Source: an uncultured Flavobacteriaceae bacterium (lineage in GTDB: Bacteria > Bacteroidota > Bacteroidia > Flavobacteriales > Flavobacteriaceae). Taken from it: a stretch of 64,000 nucleotides of DNA. Shown here one piece after another: positions 27,971 to 37,737 of this stretch. The DNA is taken from contig CANLUH010000001.1 in assembly GCA_947494205.1 (NCBI GenBank), positions 248,001 through 312,000 of the forward strand, in the 5' to 3' direction. A model generated the notes under the pieces. It saw only the letters and a program-made list of their open reading frames with translations. It made no database searches and was not told the origin of the DNA. The translations under genes were made by a program, and so were the position numbers. Position 1 is the stretch's first letter; each line of letters begins with the position of its first letter.

Positions 27971-30895
27971 ATGAAAAAAATCTACTTCTTACTGTGTTTA
28001 ACAGTTAGCTCCTCTCTATTTGCACAAGATAAACTTAGCAAATTAGATATGTCGGATATGGAAACATCTACTTTATTTACATCCTTCCCTATTATAGACA
28101 TTAACAATTACCAAACCAATGTAAATTCCACTTATTCATTTTATCAAGCCTATAATGCTATTGCCGAAAAAGACTTACAAGGCCGTTTGACTGTTTCTAC
28201 AGAAAGCTTAAAAGCTAATGCAAAAAAAGACTTTTCAAACAACATAGTATCATTAGGTATTTTAAATAGTGAGTTCGAAGTTTTAAAACCTGATGCATAT
28301 AATAATGGAGACATTAGTATAGATTCTGAAGGTCATTTAATTAAAGCTTCAAATGCTTCAATATACAATAAGCACGAATTAGCTATTGTAGCACCATTAC
28401 AAATAAAACACAAAGGCCTTGAGGTTAACTTCAACCTTTCAGAAGCTAATATTTTTAATGCCTCATCGAAAACAATCGAAACTATAAGAGTAGATTTTGG
28501 AAATGGGGAAGGTTTTAAAACTTTAACCCAAAACAGTAATACCATTATTAATTATGCGATAGATGGCTCTAAAACTTTAATTTCTGAGTTAACATTCACA
28601 GACGGGACAATTGCTATTAGCAAATCGACAATAGACATAAAATACTCTAAAACGGATTTAAACACTCTTTTTAATCGTGCTGTAACTACTTTTGAGTCTG
28701 ATAATACGACAGCACCAAACTTAACACCTTACGGAATAGCAAATGATATTGGTACTGGAGAATACGAAATATTTTTAAGTGCAGATAATATTCTGGATAA
28801 ACCTATTTTTTTAATTGATGGTTTTGATCCTGGAGATGGAAGAGATATTACTGGATTATACGATTTATTAAGTTTTGATGATAATGGTACAACCTCTAAT
28901 CTAGCAGATGTTGTTAGAGCGGAAGGGTTTGATGTTGTTATTTTAAACTTTCCTGTCTACACAAGAACATCAGATGGCGTTGTAGTAGATGGGGGTGCCG
29001 ATTTTATTGAACGTAATGCAATGCTACTGGTAGAGCTAATTAATATTATAAATGGACAAAAAGTAGGATCGGAAGAAAATGTTGTTATCGGGCCAAGTAT
29101 GGGCGGATTAATTTCGCGTTATGCCTTAAACTTTATGGAAAATCAAACTATGAATCATGAAACGCGTTTATGGTTATCTTTCGACTCTCCACATTATGGT
29201 GCTAATGTACCTATTGGATTTCAATACTTATTTAACAAATTAGCTTATGGATTACAAGTAGGTGGTTTAGGAGGAGACCAAAGTATAGAATCTCTTCGTC
29301 CTTTGGTAGATGACTTTTTAAGGTCTCCAGCAGCTAAACAGATGTTAACAGATCATTTCGATGCGCATATTACCAGTGGAACCGATTTTGATACTAGTTT
29401 AATGCTACCTCAAAAACACCCTTGGAGTGACATCTTTTTTAATGGCACGGATGGAATGAGTGGTATAAATGGATTAACAACTTCTGGTTTTCCTGAAAAT
29501 TTAAGAAAAATTTCTATAATAAATGGTAGTGGTATTGGCAGTAAATATCAAGATAAAAATGGAATGGATATTGACCCAAATTTCCTGTCTTTAAACATAG
29601 ACAACTTACAAATTGGATCTGGTTTAACATCTGCAGACGGAGATTTCACTTCTAGATTTACACCATTTGCTGGACAACAAAATATTACAGGATCTATAGA
29701 TATAGATGCACCTTTTTTATGTTTTTGCGATTTTAGTGCAAACGCAACTGTAGAAGCCGAATCTTTTTCAGATGGAATAGACGCAGCTCCTGGAGGATTA
29801 TTTGATATTGGAGGTTTAACAGGATCCTTAGGAACAGACCCTTTAGTTACAGGTTTTTTAGCAGGGTTACAAACCGATTTCTTTAATTTCATTCCTACTG
29901 TGAGTGCTATGGCTTTAGAAAATGATGGAGATATCGATTGGTTTCATATTCCTAATAATTTAACAACATCATCATCATTTACTGTAAATAATGTAACACC
30001 TTTTGATGCTTGGTATATGCCAGATAATAACGAAGGGCATGTTACCTTAACAAGTGCTAATGTAAATTTTGCTCTAGATGAAATTATAATACGATCTAGC
30101 TTGTCTGCTAAAGCTTATTTACAAGGTCCTTTATTAGGCAGTACAGATGGGATGATGAAAGACGATTTACGTGTAGCTGCTATACTACCAACAACAAGTC
30201 CTTTTAGCGATGGATTAACTTTCGCCCCATCACTTTTAACAATAACGGGAAGTGATGCTATAGTGGACTGGGTTTTTGTAGAACTTAGAGACGCAACTAC
30301 CAATACAACTGTAGTAGCAAGCCAATCTGCATTACTACAAAGAGATGGAGACATTGTAGACATAGACGGAGTTTCAAGCCTTCCTTTTAATGGCATTTCT
30401 GCTAACAACTACTTTGTAGTTATAAAGCATAGAAATCATTTAGGTATCATGTCTAATACCGCCATACCATTGTCTAGAATTACTACAACAGTAGATTTTA
30501 CAGATGCCAATAATCAAATTACTTTTGGAACAGATGCGCAAACTACATTTGGAGTACCAACAAACACAGTAGCTATGTGGGCTGGAGATGCCAACGGAGA
30601 TGGACGTTTAAATTATTTAGGTGCATTATCTGACATCCCTGATATAAGATTTCAAGTTTTTAATGACCCAGATAACTCAGTATTTGGAGGCCCACCAGCA
30701 GCAGCTTACTTATCTCTAGGTTACAACCCTACAGATATTAACATGGATAGATATACTGTATATTCTGGACCTACTACAGATGTTTTAATTATTAGAGATA
30801 ATATTTTTAATAATCCATCAAATTCGGTATTTGGAGGACCTCCCACTGGTACTTTCACTTTTATACAGCAACTTCCAGAAGGCGCAAATAATTAA
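27971..30895 (+). CDS. Secreted alpha/beta-hydrolase (PGAP1/lipase-like) with dockerin-like C-terminus
   Basis: 974 residues, signal peptide ending SSSLFAQ. Residues ~275-560 look like an alpha/beta-hydrolase: KPIFLIDGFDPGD, DVVILNFPVYTR and the nucleophile elbow GPSMGG (Ser376). The Ser elbow resembles PGAP1/lipase-type esterases; the Asp and His of the triad cannot be assigned safely by eye. Residues ~714-974 are the module also found at the ends of the M43 and M36 proteases, with loops GDANGDG and DINMDR (the second loop has Arg for Gly) and a QQLPEG ending. There is no type A T9SS tail. Substrate unknown: a lipid, ester or surface-polymer esterase is plausible. Confidence 0.85.
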   Translation: MKKIYFLLCLTVSSSLFAQDKLSKLDMSDMETSTLFTSFPIIDINNYQTNVNSTYSFYQAYNAIAEKDLQGRLTVSTESLKANAKKDFSNNIVSLGILNSEFEVLKPDAYNNGDISIDSEGHLIKASNASIYNKHELAIVAPLQIKHKGLEVNFNLSEANIFNASSKTIETIRVDFGNGEGFKTLTQNSNTIINYAIDGSKTLISELTFTDGTIAISKSTIDIKYSKTDLNTLFNRAVTTFESDNTTAPNLTPYGIANDIGTGEYEIFLSADNILDKPIFLIDGFDPGDGRDITGLYDLLSFDDNGTTSNLADVVRAEGFDVVILNFPVYTRTSDGVVVDGGADFIERNAMLLVELINIINGQKVGSEENVVIGPSMGGLISRYALNFMENQTMNHETRLWLSFDSPHYGANVPIGFQYLFNKLAYGLQVGGLGGDQSIESLRPLVDDFLRSPAAKQMLTDHFDAHITSGTDFDTSLMLPQKHPWSDIFFNGTDGMSGINGLTTSGFPENLRKISIINGSGIGSKYQDKNGMDIDPNFLSLNIDNLQIGSGLTSADGDFTSRFTPFAGQQNITGSIDIDAPFLCFCDFSANATVEAESFSDGIDAAPGGLFDIGGLTGSLGTDPLVTGFLAGLQTDFFNFIPTVSAMALENDGDIDWFHIPNNLTTSSSFTVNNVTPFDAWYMPDNNEGHVTLTSANVNFALDEIIIRSSLSAKAYLQGPLLGSTDGMMKDDLRVAAILPTTSPFSDGLTFAPSLLTITGSDAIVDWVFVELRDATTNTTVVASQSALLQRDGDIVDIDGVSSLPFNGISANNYFVVIKHRNHLGIMSNTAIPLSRITTTVDFTDANNQITFGTDAQTTFGVPTNTVAMWAGDANGDGRLNYLGALSDIPDIRFQVFNDPDNSVFGGPPAAAYLSLGYNPTDINMDRYTVYSGPTTDVLIIRDNIFNNPSNSVFGGPPTGTFTFIQQLPEGANN

Positions 30896-30910
30896 GAAAC
30901 AACTTTAAAT

Positions 30911-30939
30911 AAAAAAAGCAGCCAGTGGCTGCTTTTTTT
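30911..30939. terminator. Bidirectional terminator between hydrolase and rsmG
   Basis: A 13-bp perfect stem (30911-30923 with 30927-30939) carries A/T runs on both sides and serves both convergent genes. It reaches the rsmG stop codon. Confidence 0.88.
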
Positions 30940-31567
30940 ATTTCTTAAATTTTAAAGGCAGATGTACTACTTTTTTAGTTTCATAAAAATCTTCTGTATA
31001 AAAATCGCTTAAATTATATAACGTTGCAGTTCTATAATCTTTTAATTCTTCAGAAAGATCTCCACCTTTTAAATATAATATTCCGTTTTTTAAATCATGA
31101 TTACTCGTCTTCTTAATTTTACCTTTTACCCAATGTACAAAAGTTGGCATAGCAGCAACTGCCCTACTCACTATAAAATCGCAAGTTTCATCTATTTCTT
31201 CAACTCTCGTATGTGTCGTTTTTACGTTAGTTATACCTAAACCTTCAACAACCTCATTAACTACTTTTAGTTTTTTAGCAATACTATCTACTAAATGAAA
31301 TTGACATTCTGGAAACAAAATAGCTAACGGCACCCCAGGGAAACCGCCACCAGTACCAACATCCATAATATTACTCCCATCTTTAAACTCAAGAACCTTA
31401 GCTATTGCCAATGAGTGTAACACATGCCGCATGTACAACTCATCTATATCTTTTCTAGAGACAACGTTAATTTTAAGATTCCAATCTTGATATAGCGCTT
31501 CTAATTTCGTGAATTTCTCAATTTGATCCTGAGTAAGATTTGGAAAGTATTTTAAGATGAGTTCCAT
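30938..31567 (-). CDS. rsmG: 16S rRNA (guanine527-N7)-methyltransferase
   Basis: 209 residues matching RsmG/GidB. The SAM site is NIMDVGTGGGFPGVPLAI, followed by HLVDSIAKKLKVV, and the N-terminal helix region has LYQDWNLKINVVSRKD. It methylates G527 of 16S rRNA; loss is known to give low-level streptomycin resistance. A minus-strand -7 box (TATTTTTG, 31584-31591) lies 16 nt before the ATG. Confidence 0.97.
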   Translation of the reverse strand: MELILKYFPNLTQDQIEKFTKLEALYQDWNLKINVVSRKDIDELYMRHVLHSLAIAKVLEFKDGSNIMDVGTGGGFPGVPLAILFPECQFHLVDSIAKKLKVVNEVVEGLGITNVKTTHTRVEEIDETCDFIVSRAVAAMPTFVHWVKGKIKKTSNHDLKNGILYLKGGDLSEELKDYRTATLYNLSDFYTEDFYETKKVVHLPLKFKK

Positions 31568-31649
31568 AGTTGTAAAATTTTTGCAAAAATATACAATTTG
31601 AAATCATAAAATTATGATTTCGGATATTAGTTAAGATGCTTTTATTAAT

Positions 31650-31657
31650 TATATTTG
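31650..31657 (+). promoter_or_regulatory. -7 box of desaturase operon
   Basis: TATATTTG, 55 nt upstream of the desaturase ATG, an exact consensus match. Confidence 0.5.
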
Positions 31658-31712
31658 CGCCAATATATGATTCGTACAATTTAAACGTTATCATATTAAA
31701 AAAAAGCATATT

Positions 31713-32813
31713 ATGACAGAACAAACATTATCCTTTTCAAGAACAGATTCTGCTAAGTTTTTTAGAACTCTAAATAAACGTGTAAATTCTTACTTTAAAG
31801 ATAATAATATTAAGCGTACAGGTAACTGGAAATTATGGTTAAAAACCGTGATTATGTTTACCATATTTTTAAGTCCTTATTTTTTATTATTAACATTAGA
31901 TATGCCAGGTTGGGCCAAACTATTACTTACCGTTGTTATGGGTATTGGTATGGCCGGAGTAGGTATGAATGTTATGCACGATGGTAACCATGGGTCCTTT
32001 TCTAACAAGACTTGGATTAACCGTTTAATGGGAAGTAGTATTTATATTTTAGCAGGAAATGTATACAACTGGAAAGTACAACACAATGTATTACACCATA
32101 CATACACAAACATTCATGGACACGATGAAGATTTAGAAGCAGGGCGTATTTTACGTTTTTCTAAACATGCAGAATGGCGTTCGCACCATAGATTTCAACA
32201 CTATTATTCAGTTTTATTATACGGTTTATTAACAATAAACTGGGCAATTACTACAGACTTTCAACAGATGAAACGCTACATGAAACGTAAGTTATCTTAT
32301 GGAGAATTCCCTAACCCTGTTGCAAATTGGAGTAAATTAGTAGTTTCTAAACTAATTTATATATCAATGTGGATTGTATTACCAATGCTAATTTTAGATG
32401 AAGCTTGGTGGAAAATCTTATTAGGTTTTTTCATTATGCATTACACAGCAGGTTTAATCTTAAGTGTTGTATTCCAATTGGCGCATGTTATGGAAGAAGC
32501 AGAAATGCCATTACCAGCAGAAAACGGCACTATGAAAAACACTTGGGCTATCCACCAACTTAAAACCACTGTTAACTTTGGTCGTAAAAGTAAAATTGCA
32601 AACTGGTTTACTGGAGGATTAAACCACCAAGTAGAGCATCATATTTTCCCTCATATTAGTCATATTCACTATGGGAAAATTGCCGAAATTGTTAAAGCAA
32701 CCGCATTAGAATTTAACTTACCATACAACGAATATAAAACCACACGTAAAGCCATTATTGCCCATTTTAGATATTTACGTGAAATGGGAATGAAGCCAGC
32801 TTTACAAGCTTAA
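31713..32813 (+). CDS. Membrane fatty acid desaturase (acyl-CoA/phospholipid type)
   Basis: 366 residues, four predicted membrane helices and the three histidine boxes of the di-iron desaturases: HDGNH (89-93), HNVLHH (124-129) and QVEHHIFPH (~305). The QxxHH third box is typical of front-end/linoleoyl-type desaturases. It introduces a double bond in membrane fatty acids and probably helps cold adaptation. Regiospecificity cannot be read from sequence. The aminotransferase gene starts 11 bp after the stop. Confidence 0.93.
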   Translation: MTEQTLSFSRTDSAKFFRTLNKRVNSYFKDNNIKRTGNWKLWLKTVIMFTIFLSPYFLLLTLDMPGWAKLLLTVVMGIGMAGVGMNVMHDGNHGSFSNKTWINRLMGSSIYILAGNVYNWKVQHNVLHHTYTNIHGHDEDLEAGRILRFSKHAEWRSHHRFQHYYSVLLYGLLTINWAITTDFQQMKRYMKRKLSYGEFPNPVANWSKLVVSKLIYISMWIVLPMLILDEAWWKILLGFFIMHYTAGLILSVVFQLAHVMEEAEMPLPAENGTMKNTWAIHQLKTTVNFGRKSKIANWFTGGLNHQVEHHIFPHISHIHYGKIAEIVKATALEFNLPYNEYKTTRKAIIAHFRYLREMGMKPALQA

Positions 32814-32824
32814 CAACACAATTA

Positions 32825-34015
32825 ATGAGTCAACAACTTTCAGAACGCATTTTAAACATGGCCACTTCTGCGACTTTAGCTATGGCAGCTAAAGCCAGAG
32901 AATTAAGAGGCGAAGGCAAAGACATTATCGGATTAAGTTTAGGAGAACCAGATTTTAACACTCCAGACTTTATTAAAGACGCCGCTATACAGGCAGTAAA
33001 CGACGATTACAATTCGTACACACCCGTAGATGGCTATGGAGAATTAAAAGAAGCCATAATTACGAAATTTAAACGTGATAACGGATTAAACTATACCTTA
33101 CCAGAAATTGTTGTATCAACAGGAGCAAAACAATCGTTATATAATGTAGCGATGGTTATGCTAAATAAAGGAGACGAAGTTGTTATACCTTGTCCGTATT
33201 GGGTTAGCTATAGCGATATTGTTAAAGTAGCTGGTGGTGTACCAGTAGAGGTAAAAACATCTATTGATACAGATTTTAAAATGACAGCCGATCAACTTGA
33301 AGCTGCCATTACACCAAAAACTAAAATGCTTTGGTTTAGCTCACCATGTAATCCTAGCGGATCTTTGTATAGCAAAGAAGAACTACAAGCGTTAGCAAAT
33401 GTATTAAAGAAACATCCTAATATTTATGTTGTTTCCGATGAGATATACGAACATATAAATTATACAGGAAAACCTCACGCAAGTATGGCTAGCATAGATG
33501 GTATGCATGAACGCACCATAACCGTAAATGGTGTTTCTAAAGCTTTTGCTATGACTGGGTGGAGAATTGGATTTATAGGCGCTCCAGATTGGATTGCTCG
33601 TGCTTGCAATAAAATGCAAGGTCAAGTTACAAGCGGCGCTAATTGCATTGCACAACGTGCCGTTATTACAGCATTAAATGCAGACCCTAGTGTAGTAAAA
33701 TACATGATAGACGAGTTTAAAACACGCCGTGATTTAATACTAAGTCTACTTAATGATATAGACGGTTTTAAAACAAATATACCAGAAGGTGCTTTTTACG
33801 TATTTCCAGATATTTCTCATTTCTTCGGAAAAACATTACGTGGAAAAACCATAAATAATGCTACCGATTTCTCTCTATATTTACTAGAAGAAGCTTTAGT
33901 AGCTACAGTTACAGGTGATGCCTTTGGAAATCCAGACTGTATACGCATTTCGTATGCAGCATCTCAGGAACAAATTATTGAAGCCATTAAAAGAATAAAA
34001 GAAGTTGTGAGTTAA
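32825..34015 (+). CDS. PLP-dependent aminotransferase, aspartate aminotransferase class I
   Basis: 396 residues, fold type I. PLP lysine K239 in NGVSKAFAMTGWRIGF; substrate/phosphate motifs SLGEPDFNTPDFI, WFSSPCNPSG and SDEIYEHI. Closest in appearance to the Ib-type aspartate (and prephenate) aminotransferases of thermophiles and Bacteroidetes, transferring the amino group between aspartate and 2-oxoglutarate. Likely co-transcribed with the desaturase, without an obvious metabolic link. Confidence 0.92.
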   Translation: MSQQLSERILNMATSATLAMAAKARELRGEGKDIIGLSLGEPDFNTPDFIKDAAIQAVNDDYNSYTPVDGYGELKEAIITKFKRDNGLNYTLPEIVVSTGAKQSLYNVAMVMLNKGDEVVIPCPYWVSYSDIVKVAGGVPVEVKTSIDTDFKMTADQLEAAITPKTKMLWFSSPCNPSGSLYSKEELQALANVLKKHPNIYVVSDEIYEHINYTGKPHASMASIDGMHERTITVNGVSKAFAMTGWRIGFIGAPDWIARACNKMQGQVTSGANCIAQRAVITALNADPSVVKYMIDEFKTRRDLILSLLNDIDGFKTNIPEGAFYVFPDISHFFGKTLRGKTINNATDFSLYLLEEALVATVTGDAFGNPDCIRISYAASQEQIIEAIKRIKEVVS

Positions 34016-34026
34016 ACTTTCACAAT

Positions 34027-34077
34027 ACTAAAAAAAGAGAAGCCGCTAATTTTACTAGCGGCTTCTCTTTTTTTAGT
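34027..34077 (+). terminator. Strong terminator after aminotransferase gene
   Basis: A 22-bp perfect stem (34027-34048 with 34056-34077) has a 7-nt loop and long T-run. It lies directly before the next gene. Confidence 0.92.
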
Positions 34078-34090
34078 AACTTTATCTCTT

Positions 34091-36304
34091 ATGAAAAAAA
34101 CGTTAATCCCTCTACTATTTGCTTTTTTCTGCAACATTGCCATATATGGCCAAACTATAGACGACTATTGCAATGAATGGGAAGAAGCATTACTCGAAAA
34201 CATAAATAATGCAGATCAATTAAAAGTCTGCTGGAAATTTATAAAACACGCAAAACCACCCTGTAAAATAGACATCTACATAGAATTAGGAATTGTTCAC
34301 TATTACGAACAACAAATAGATTCTTCGTTTTTTTACTTTGATAAAGCAATAGCTTTAGGAAAAAAAATTAACGAAGAAGAGTTACTTTCCAGTGCATACT
34401 CAAATAAAGCTTATTTTTTAATAGAAGAAGATGAAGATGACAAAGCAAAACCTTTCTTAAAAAAGGCTCGTAATCTTTTAAAACGCTACCCCACTAGTCC
34501 AAAATGGAGAGACTACCTTGAAGCACGAGAAAATATTGCTATTAAAGCTCTAGATTACGACGCTGGAATGAGTTATCAGGATTCTATTTTAAAAATCATT
34601 AAAGCAAATAACCTAAACAACGACCTCCCTCAGTATTATCACCAAATAGGGTATTATCAAATTAAAACCTCTGATTACAAAAGCGCTATCATAAATTTTT
34701 TACAAGCTATTGAATTAAAGAAAAAATACAATGTACTAGATGACGTCTCTAGCTCTAATTTTTTATTAGCCAACTGCTATTCTAGATTATCACAAAATGA
34801 AACAGCCTGTATCTATTACAAAGAAGCCATACAAAATGCAAAAGATGAAGGCAATGATTTCAATGTAATGCTTTCCTATTTAAGGCTTGGTAAGTCGCAA
34901 CGTTTATTAAAGCAATATAAAGAAGCTTCTAAAGCTATAGAAGCTGCAAGTAACATTGCAAAAGCTTTAAATACAACATCTCAGTATGCAGAAAGCCTTA
35001 TTGAAAAAGGGCTACTCTCTTATGTATATTTTAAAGACAATACTAAAGCTGAAGCTCATTTTAAAGAAGCTATTAATACAGCAAAAGATGCGCTAACTTT
35101 ATTTTATGCTAATCAATCATTAATTACACTATATTTTAACACAAATTCTTACAGCAAAGCAAAACCATATTTATTAAACTTAAAAACGTTAAATAAAGCT
35201 GTAAAAACAGATTATCATACAATGTCCTTTCATCGAGATTATGCTACTTATCTAGAAAACACTGGGCAAAACGAAGCTGCCATTTTAAATTTAAAAAAGT
35301 ATTACAAACTAAAAGATTCTATTTCTAGTATCGATTTAAAAAAGGAAGTAGCAGACTTAGAAAAAAAGTATGACACAAAAAATAAAGAACTAGAGATAGC
35401 TAACTTAAACCAAGAAAAAAACGTCCAAGAAAAACAAATTCAGGAAGCAAATTTTAAGCGAAATCTATATCTTTTTTCAGCATTATTATTAGCCTTTCTA
35501 TTGTTATTAGGCCTATGGATCTATTCTAAATTAAGAAAACAAAAGAAAGCCTTAGCAGAATCTAACATTAAATTAGCAGAAACTAATGCTATTAAAAACA
35601 GATTATTTTCTATAATATCTCATGATTTAAGAGGCATGCTCATCCCTTTTCAACGCACAGGAAGAATAATAAAACATCATATAGACAAAAACAATACTGA
35701 AAGAGCCGTAGAAATAGCCACCGAGCTAGACAAAAATTCGCAAAGCCTCTCTTCAATGTTAGATAACCTTTTAAATTGGTCATTAAACCAAATGAATGGC
35801 TATGCACCTAATCCAACTCAAATTTCTATTAATACAGAGTTAAAGAATATAATAGAAGGCTACAAACAACAAGCCATCTATAAAAACACAACAATTAATA
35901 TTCTCACTAAAGAAGATATTACAACTTATATAGACGAAGGTGCTTTTCATGTTATTTTTAGAAACTTAATTGGTAATGCTTTAAAATTTACAGATAACGG
36001 TACTATACGTATAGATTTTAAAAACCAACACAACAGGTTATATTTTTCTGTTGCAGATACAGGAGTTGGAATGAATGAAACACAAGTAGAAAAACTATTT
36101 AGTTTAGATGATAAAAAATCTACCGTAGGAACTCAGGGAGAAAAAGGTATTGGTCTTGGGCTAAATTTAGTCTATAGATTTGTTGAAATGAATAAAGGTA
36201 CAATCTCAGTGTCTTCTAAAGAACGACTAGGCACAAAGTTTGAAATAACTTTTCCTATATTAGAAGCATTGCAAGACAGTAATTCTAAATCGTTATCTGC
36301 TTAA
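34091..36304 (+). CDS. TPR-domain sensor histidine kinase
   Basis: 737 residues. A signal peptide ends IAIYGQ. Periplasmic TPR-like helical repeats (~50-420), a coiled coil, and one membrane helix (LYLFSALLLAFLLLLGLWIY) follow. The cytoplasmic HisKA domain has H511 (FSIISHDLRG) and the HATPase domain has an N-box (FRNLIGNALKF) and G-box (DTGVGM). Its regulator is encoded 9 bp downstream. That partner is a LytTR regulator, although such regulators more often pair with LytS kinases. The signal sensed is unknown. Confidence 0.93.
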   Translation: MKKTLIPLLFAFFCNIAIYGQTIDDYCNEWEEALLENINNADQLKVCWKFIKHAKPPCKIDIYIELGIVHYYEQQIDSSFFYFDKAIALGKKINEEELLSSAYSNKAYFLIEEDEDDKAKPFLKKARNLLKRYPTSPKWRDYLEARENIAIKALDYDAGMSYQDSILKIIKANNLNNDLPQYYHQIGYYQIKTSDYKSAIINFLQAIELKKKYNVLDDVSSSNFLLANCYSRLSQNETACIYYKEAIQNAKDEGNDFNVMLSYLRLGKSQRLLKQYKEASKAIEAASNIAKALNTTSQYAESLIEKGLLSYVYFKDNTKAEAHFKEAINTAKDALTLFYANQSLITLYFNTNSYSKAKPYLLNLKTLNKAVKTDYHTMSFHRDYATYLENTGQNEAAILNLKKYYKLKDSISSIDLKKEVADLEKKYDTKNKELEIANLNQEKNVQEKQIQEANFKRNLYLFSALLLAFLLLLGLWIYSKLRKQKKALAESNIKLAETNAIKNRLFSIISHDLRGMLIPFQRTGRIIKHHIDKNNTERAVEIATELDKNSQSLSSMLDNLLNWSLNQMNGYAPNPTQISINTELKNIIEGYKQQAIYKNTTINILTKEDITTYIDEGAFHVIFRNLIGNALKFTDNGTIRIDFKNQHNRLYFSVADTGVGMNETQVEKLFSLDDKKSTVGTQGEKGIGLGLNLVYRFVEMNKGTISVSSKERLGTKFEITFPILEALQDSNSKSLSA

Positions 36305-36313
36305 ATTAATGCT

Positions 36314-37024
36314 ATGAAAATATATGTAGTTGAAGACGAGATAATACAGCTAGATGACATTCTTATAACTATAGAAGAGCTTAATCATGAATGCGTTGGT
36401 CACTCCGGAAATCCATTTGAAGCTCTTGAACAAATAGAGACATTAAAGCCTGATGTTGTTTTAATGGATATACACCTTAATGGAAAACAAGACGGTATCG
36501 CATTAGCAAGACGCATAAAAAAGAGTACGCAAACACCAATAATTTATACCTCGTCTGATATTACAAAAGAAGTTATAGCAGAAGCTGCAGACACTAACCC
36601 AATTAGCTACCTAACAAAACCAGTTGCTAACAATGATTTAATGGCCGCACTAATTTTAGCCGAAAAGAAAGTAATAAATACAGAAGAAGCAACATCAAAT
36701 TTAAATGCTATTTTTATTAAGAATAAAAATAAACTTATAAAAATAACTATAGATAGTATTCTATTTGCATATACAGACACTAAAAACTACTGTACTATTG
36801 TTACAGAAGATGAACAAAAACTTACAGTAAGAAATTCTATTATTGGCTTAAAACAGCTCCTAACACACACCCAGTTTATACAAACACATCGCTCTTACAT
36901 TATTAACTGGCAAAAGGTTGATGTGTTTTACGAAGGCACGCAATCTATTGAAATAAAAGGACATACTATACCATTAGGAAGAACCTACAAGGACAATGTA
37001 TATAAAAGACTGCACATTTTATAG
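36314..37024 (+). CDS. LytTR-family response regulator
   Basis: 236 residues. Receiver domain with E7/D8 and phospho-acceptor D52 (VLMDIHLNGKQDG); C-terminal LytTR domain (~135-236, THRSYIINWQKVD). It forms an operon with the TPR kinase upstream. Targets may include the lipoprotein and T9SS genes that follow, which is inference from order only. Confidence 0.93.
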   Translation: MKIYVVEDEIIQLDDILITIEELNHECVGHSGNPFEALEQIETLKPDVVLMDIHLNGKQDGIALARRIKKSTQTPIIYTSSDITKEVIAEAADTNPISYLTKPVANNDLMAALILAEKKVINTEEATSNLNAIFIKNKNKLIKITIDSILFAYTDTKNYCTIVTEDEQKLTVRNSIIGLKQLLTHTQFIQTHRSYIINWQKVDVFYEGTQSIEIKGHTIPLGRTYKDNVYKRLHIL

Positions 37025-37105
37025 ACATGTCCTCTAATATCTGTTACTCGTCCTCAACTATACGTTACTAAGACTCAACACATTATTTTTCATTCATTTA
37101 GATTT

Positions 37106-37113
37106 TACATTTG
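37106..37113 (+). promoter_or_regulatory. -7 box of lipoprotein gene
   Basis: TACATTTG, 37 nt upstream of the ATG at 37151. Confidence 0.4.
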
Positions 37114-37150
37114 GTATTAATATTAATCCAAACTTTTAAAATTTAAAATC

Positions 37151-37594
37151 ATGAAAAATCTAAAGAAAACAATTGCCAAAGCATTTCCTACTGTTATAGT
37201 ATTAAGTCTAATTTTCATTTTAACGTCTTGTAGCAAAGATGACGATGATAATGCACCTTTAGCTGCTGTTAATTATGTATCCTTGCCAAACAATCTTTTA
37301 AAAACCTACACAGGCATTTTGGTTTACAATCCTGCAAGTGGCAATGAAATAATAGATGTTATCTCTGGCACAGCAACAATTTCGGGAAACAGTTCTAATT
37401 ATACCATTTCATTTAATAATGGGGTTCCCAATTTAACTAATATTCGTTTTGTTTTAATAAATGGACAGTACATACATGCCGCGTCTAACGATAGTGATGA
37501 AGGTATTGTTTTACGTGATTTAGATGAAGACCAATTAACTATTGGTATTTCTAAAAACTCAAACTCTTGGGAATTTACATCACAATTTAACTAA
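37151..37594 (+). CDS. Small lipoprotein of unknown function
   Basis: 147 residues. Lipoprotein signal with lipobox FILTSC and acceptor Cys ~27, followed by an acidic run (SKDDDDN) of the kind that often accompanies surface export of Bacteroidetes lipoproteins. The remainder is beta-rich (GTATISGNSSNYTISFNNG), perhaps a small sandwich. I do not recognise the family. Confidence 0.8.
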   Translation: MKNLKKTIAKAFPTVIVLSLIFILTSCSKDDDDNAPLAAVNYVSLPNNLLKTYTGILVYNPASGNEIIDVISGTATISGNSSNYTISFNNGVPNLTNIRFVLINGQYIHAASNDSDEGIVLRDLDEDQLTIGISKNSNSWEFTSQFN

Positions 37595-37635
37595 TATTAA
37601 GTTTCATAAAAAAGAACCTTTGTCTAAACATTGTA

Positions 37636-37724
37636 AAACCTCAAGTGTTTTAAAAGTGTTTTGGATTAATACTATCACTTATTGGTTTTAATCTAGAATT
37701 ATTCAGAGGTTTCTTTTTTTTTTT
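37636..37724 (+). terminator. Possible weak terminator
   Basis: A 7-bp stem (AAACCTC at 37636-37642 with GAGGTTT at 37706-37712) is followed by C and a long T-run. The loop is long, so the call is weak. Confidence 0.3.
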
Positions 37725-37737
37725 AAAAGCATTAATT

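Noticed and set aside
29548-29892. 114-codon frame opposite the secreted hydrolase gene
   Set aside because: Antisense to a continuous, well-supported coding region; Pro/Lys-rich composition typical of a shadow frame.
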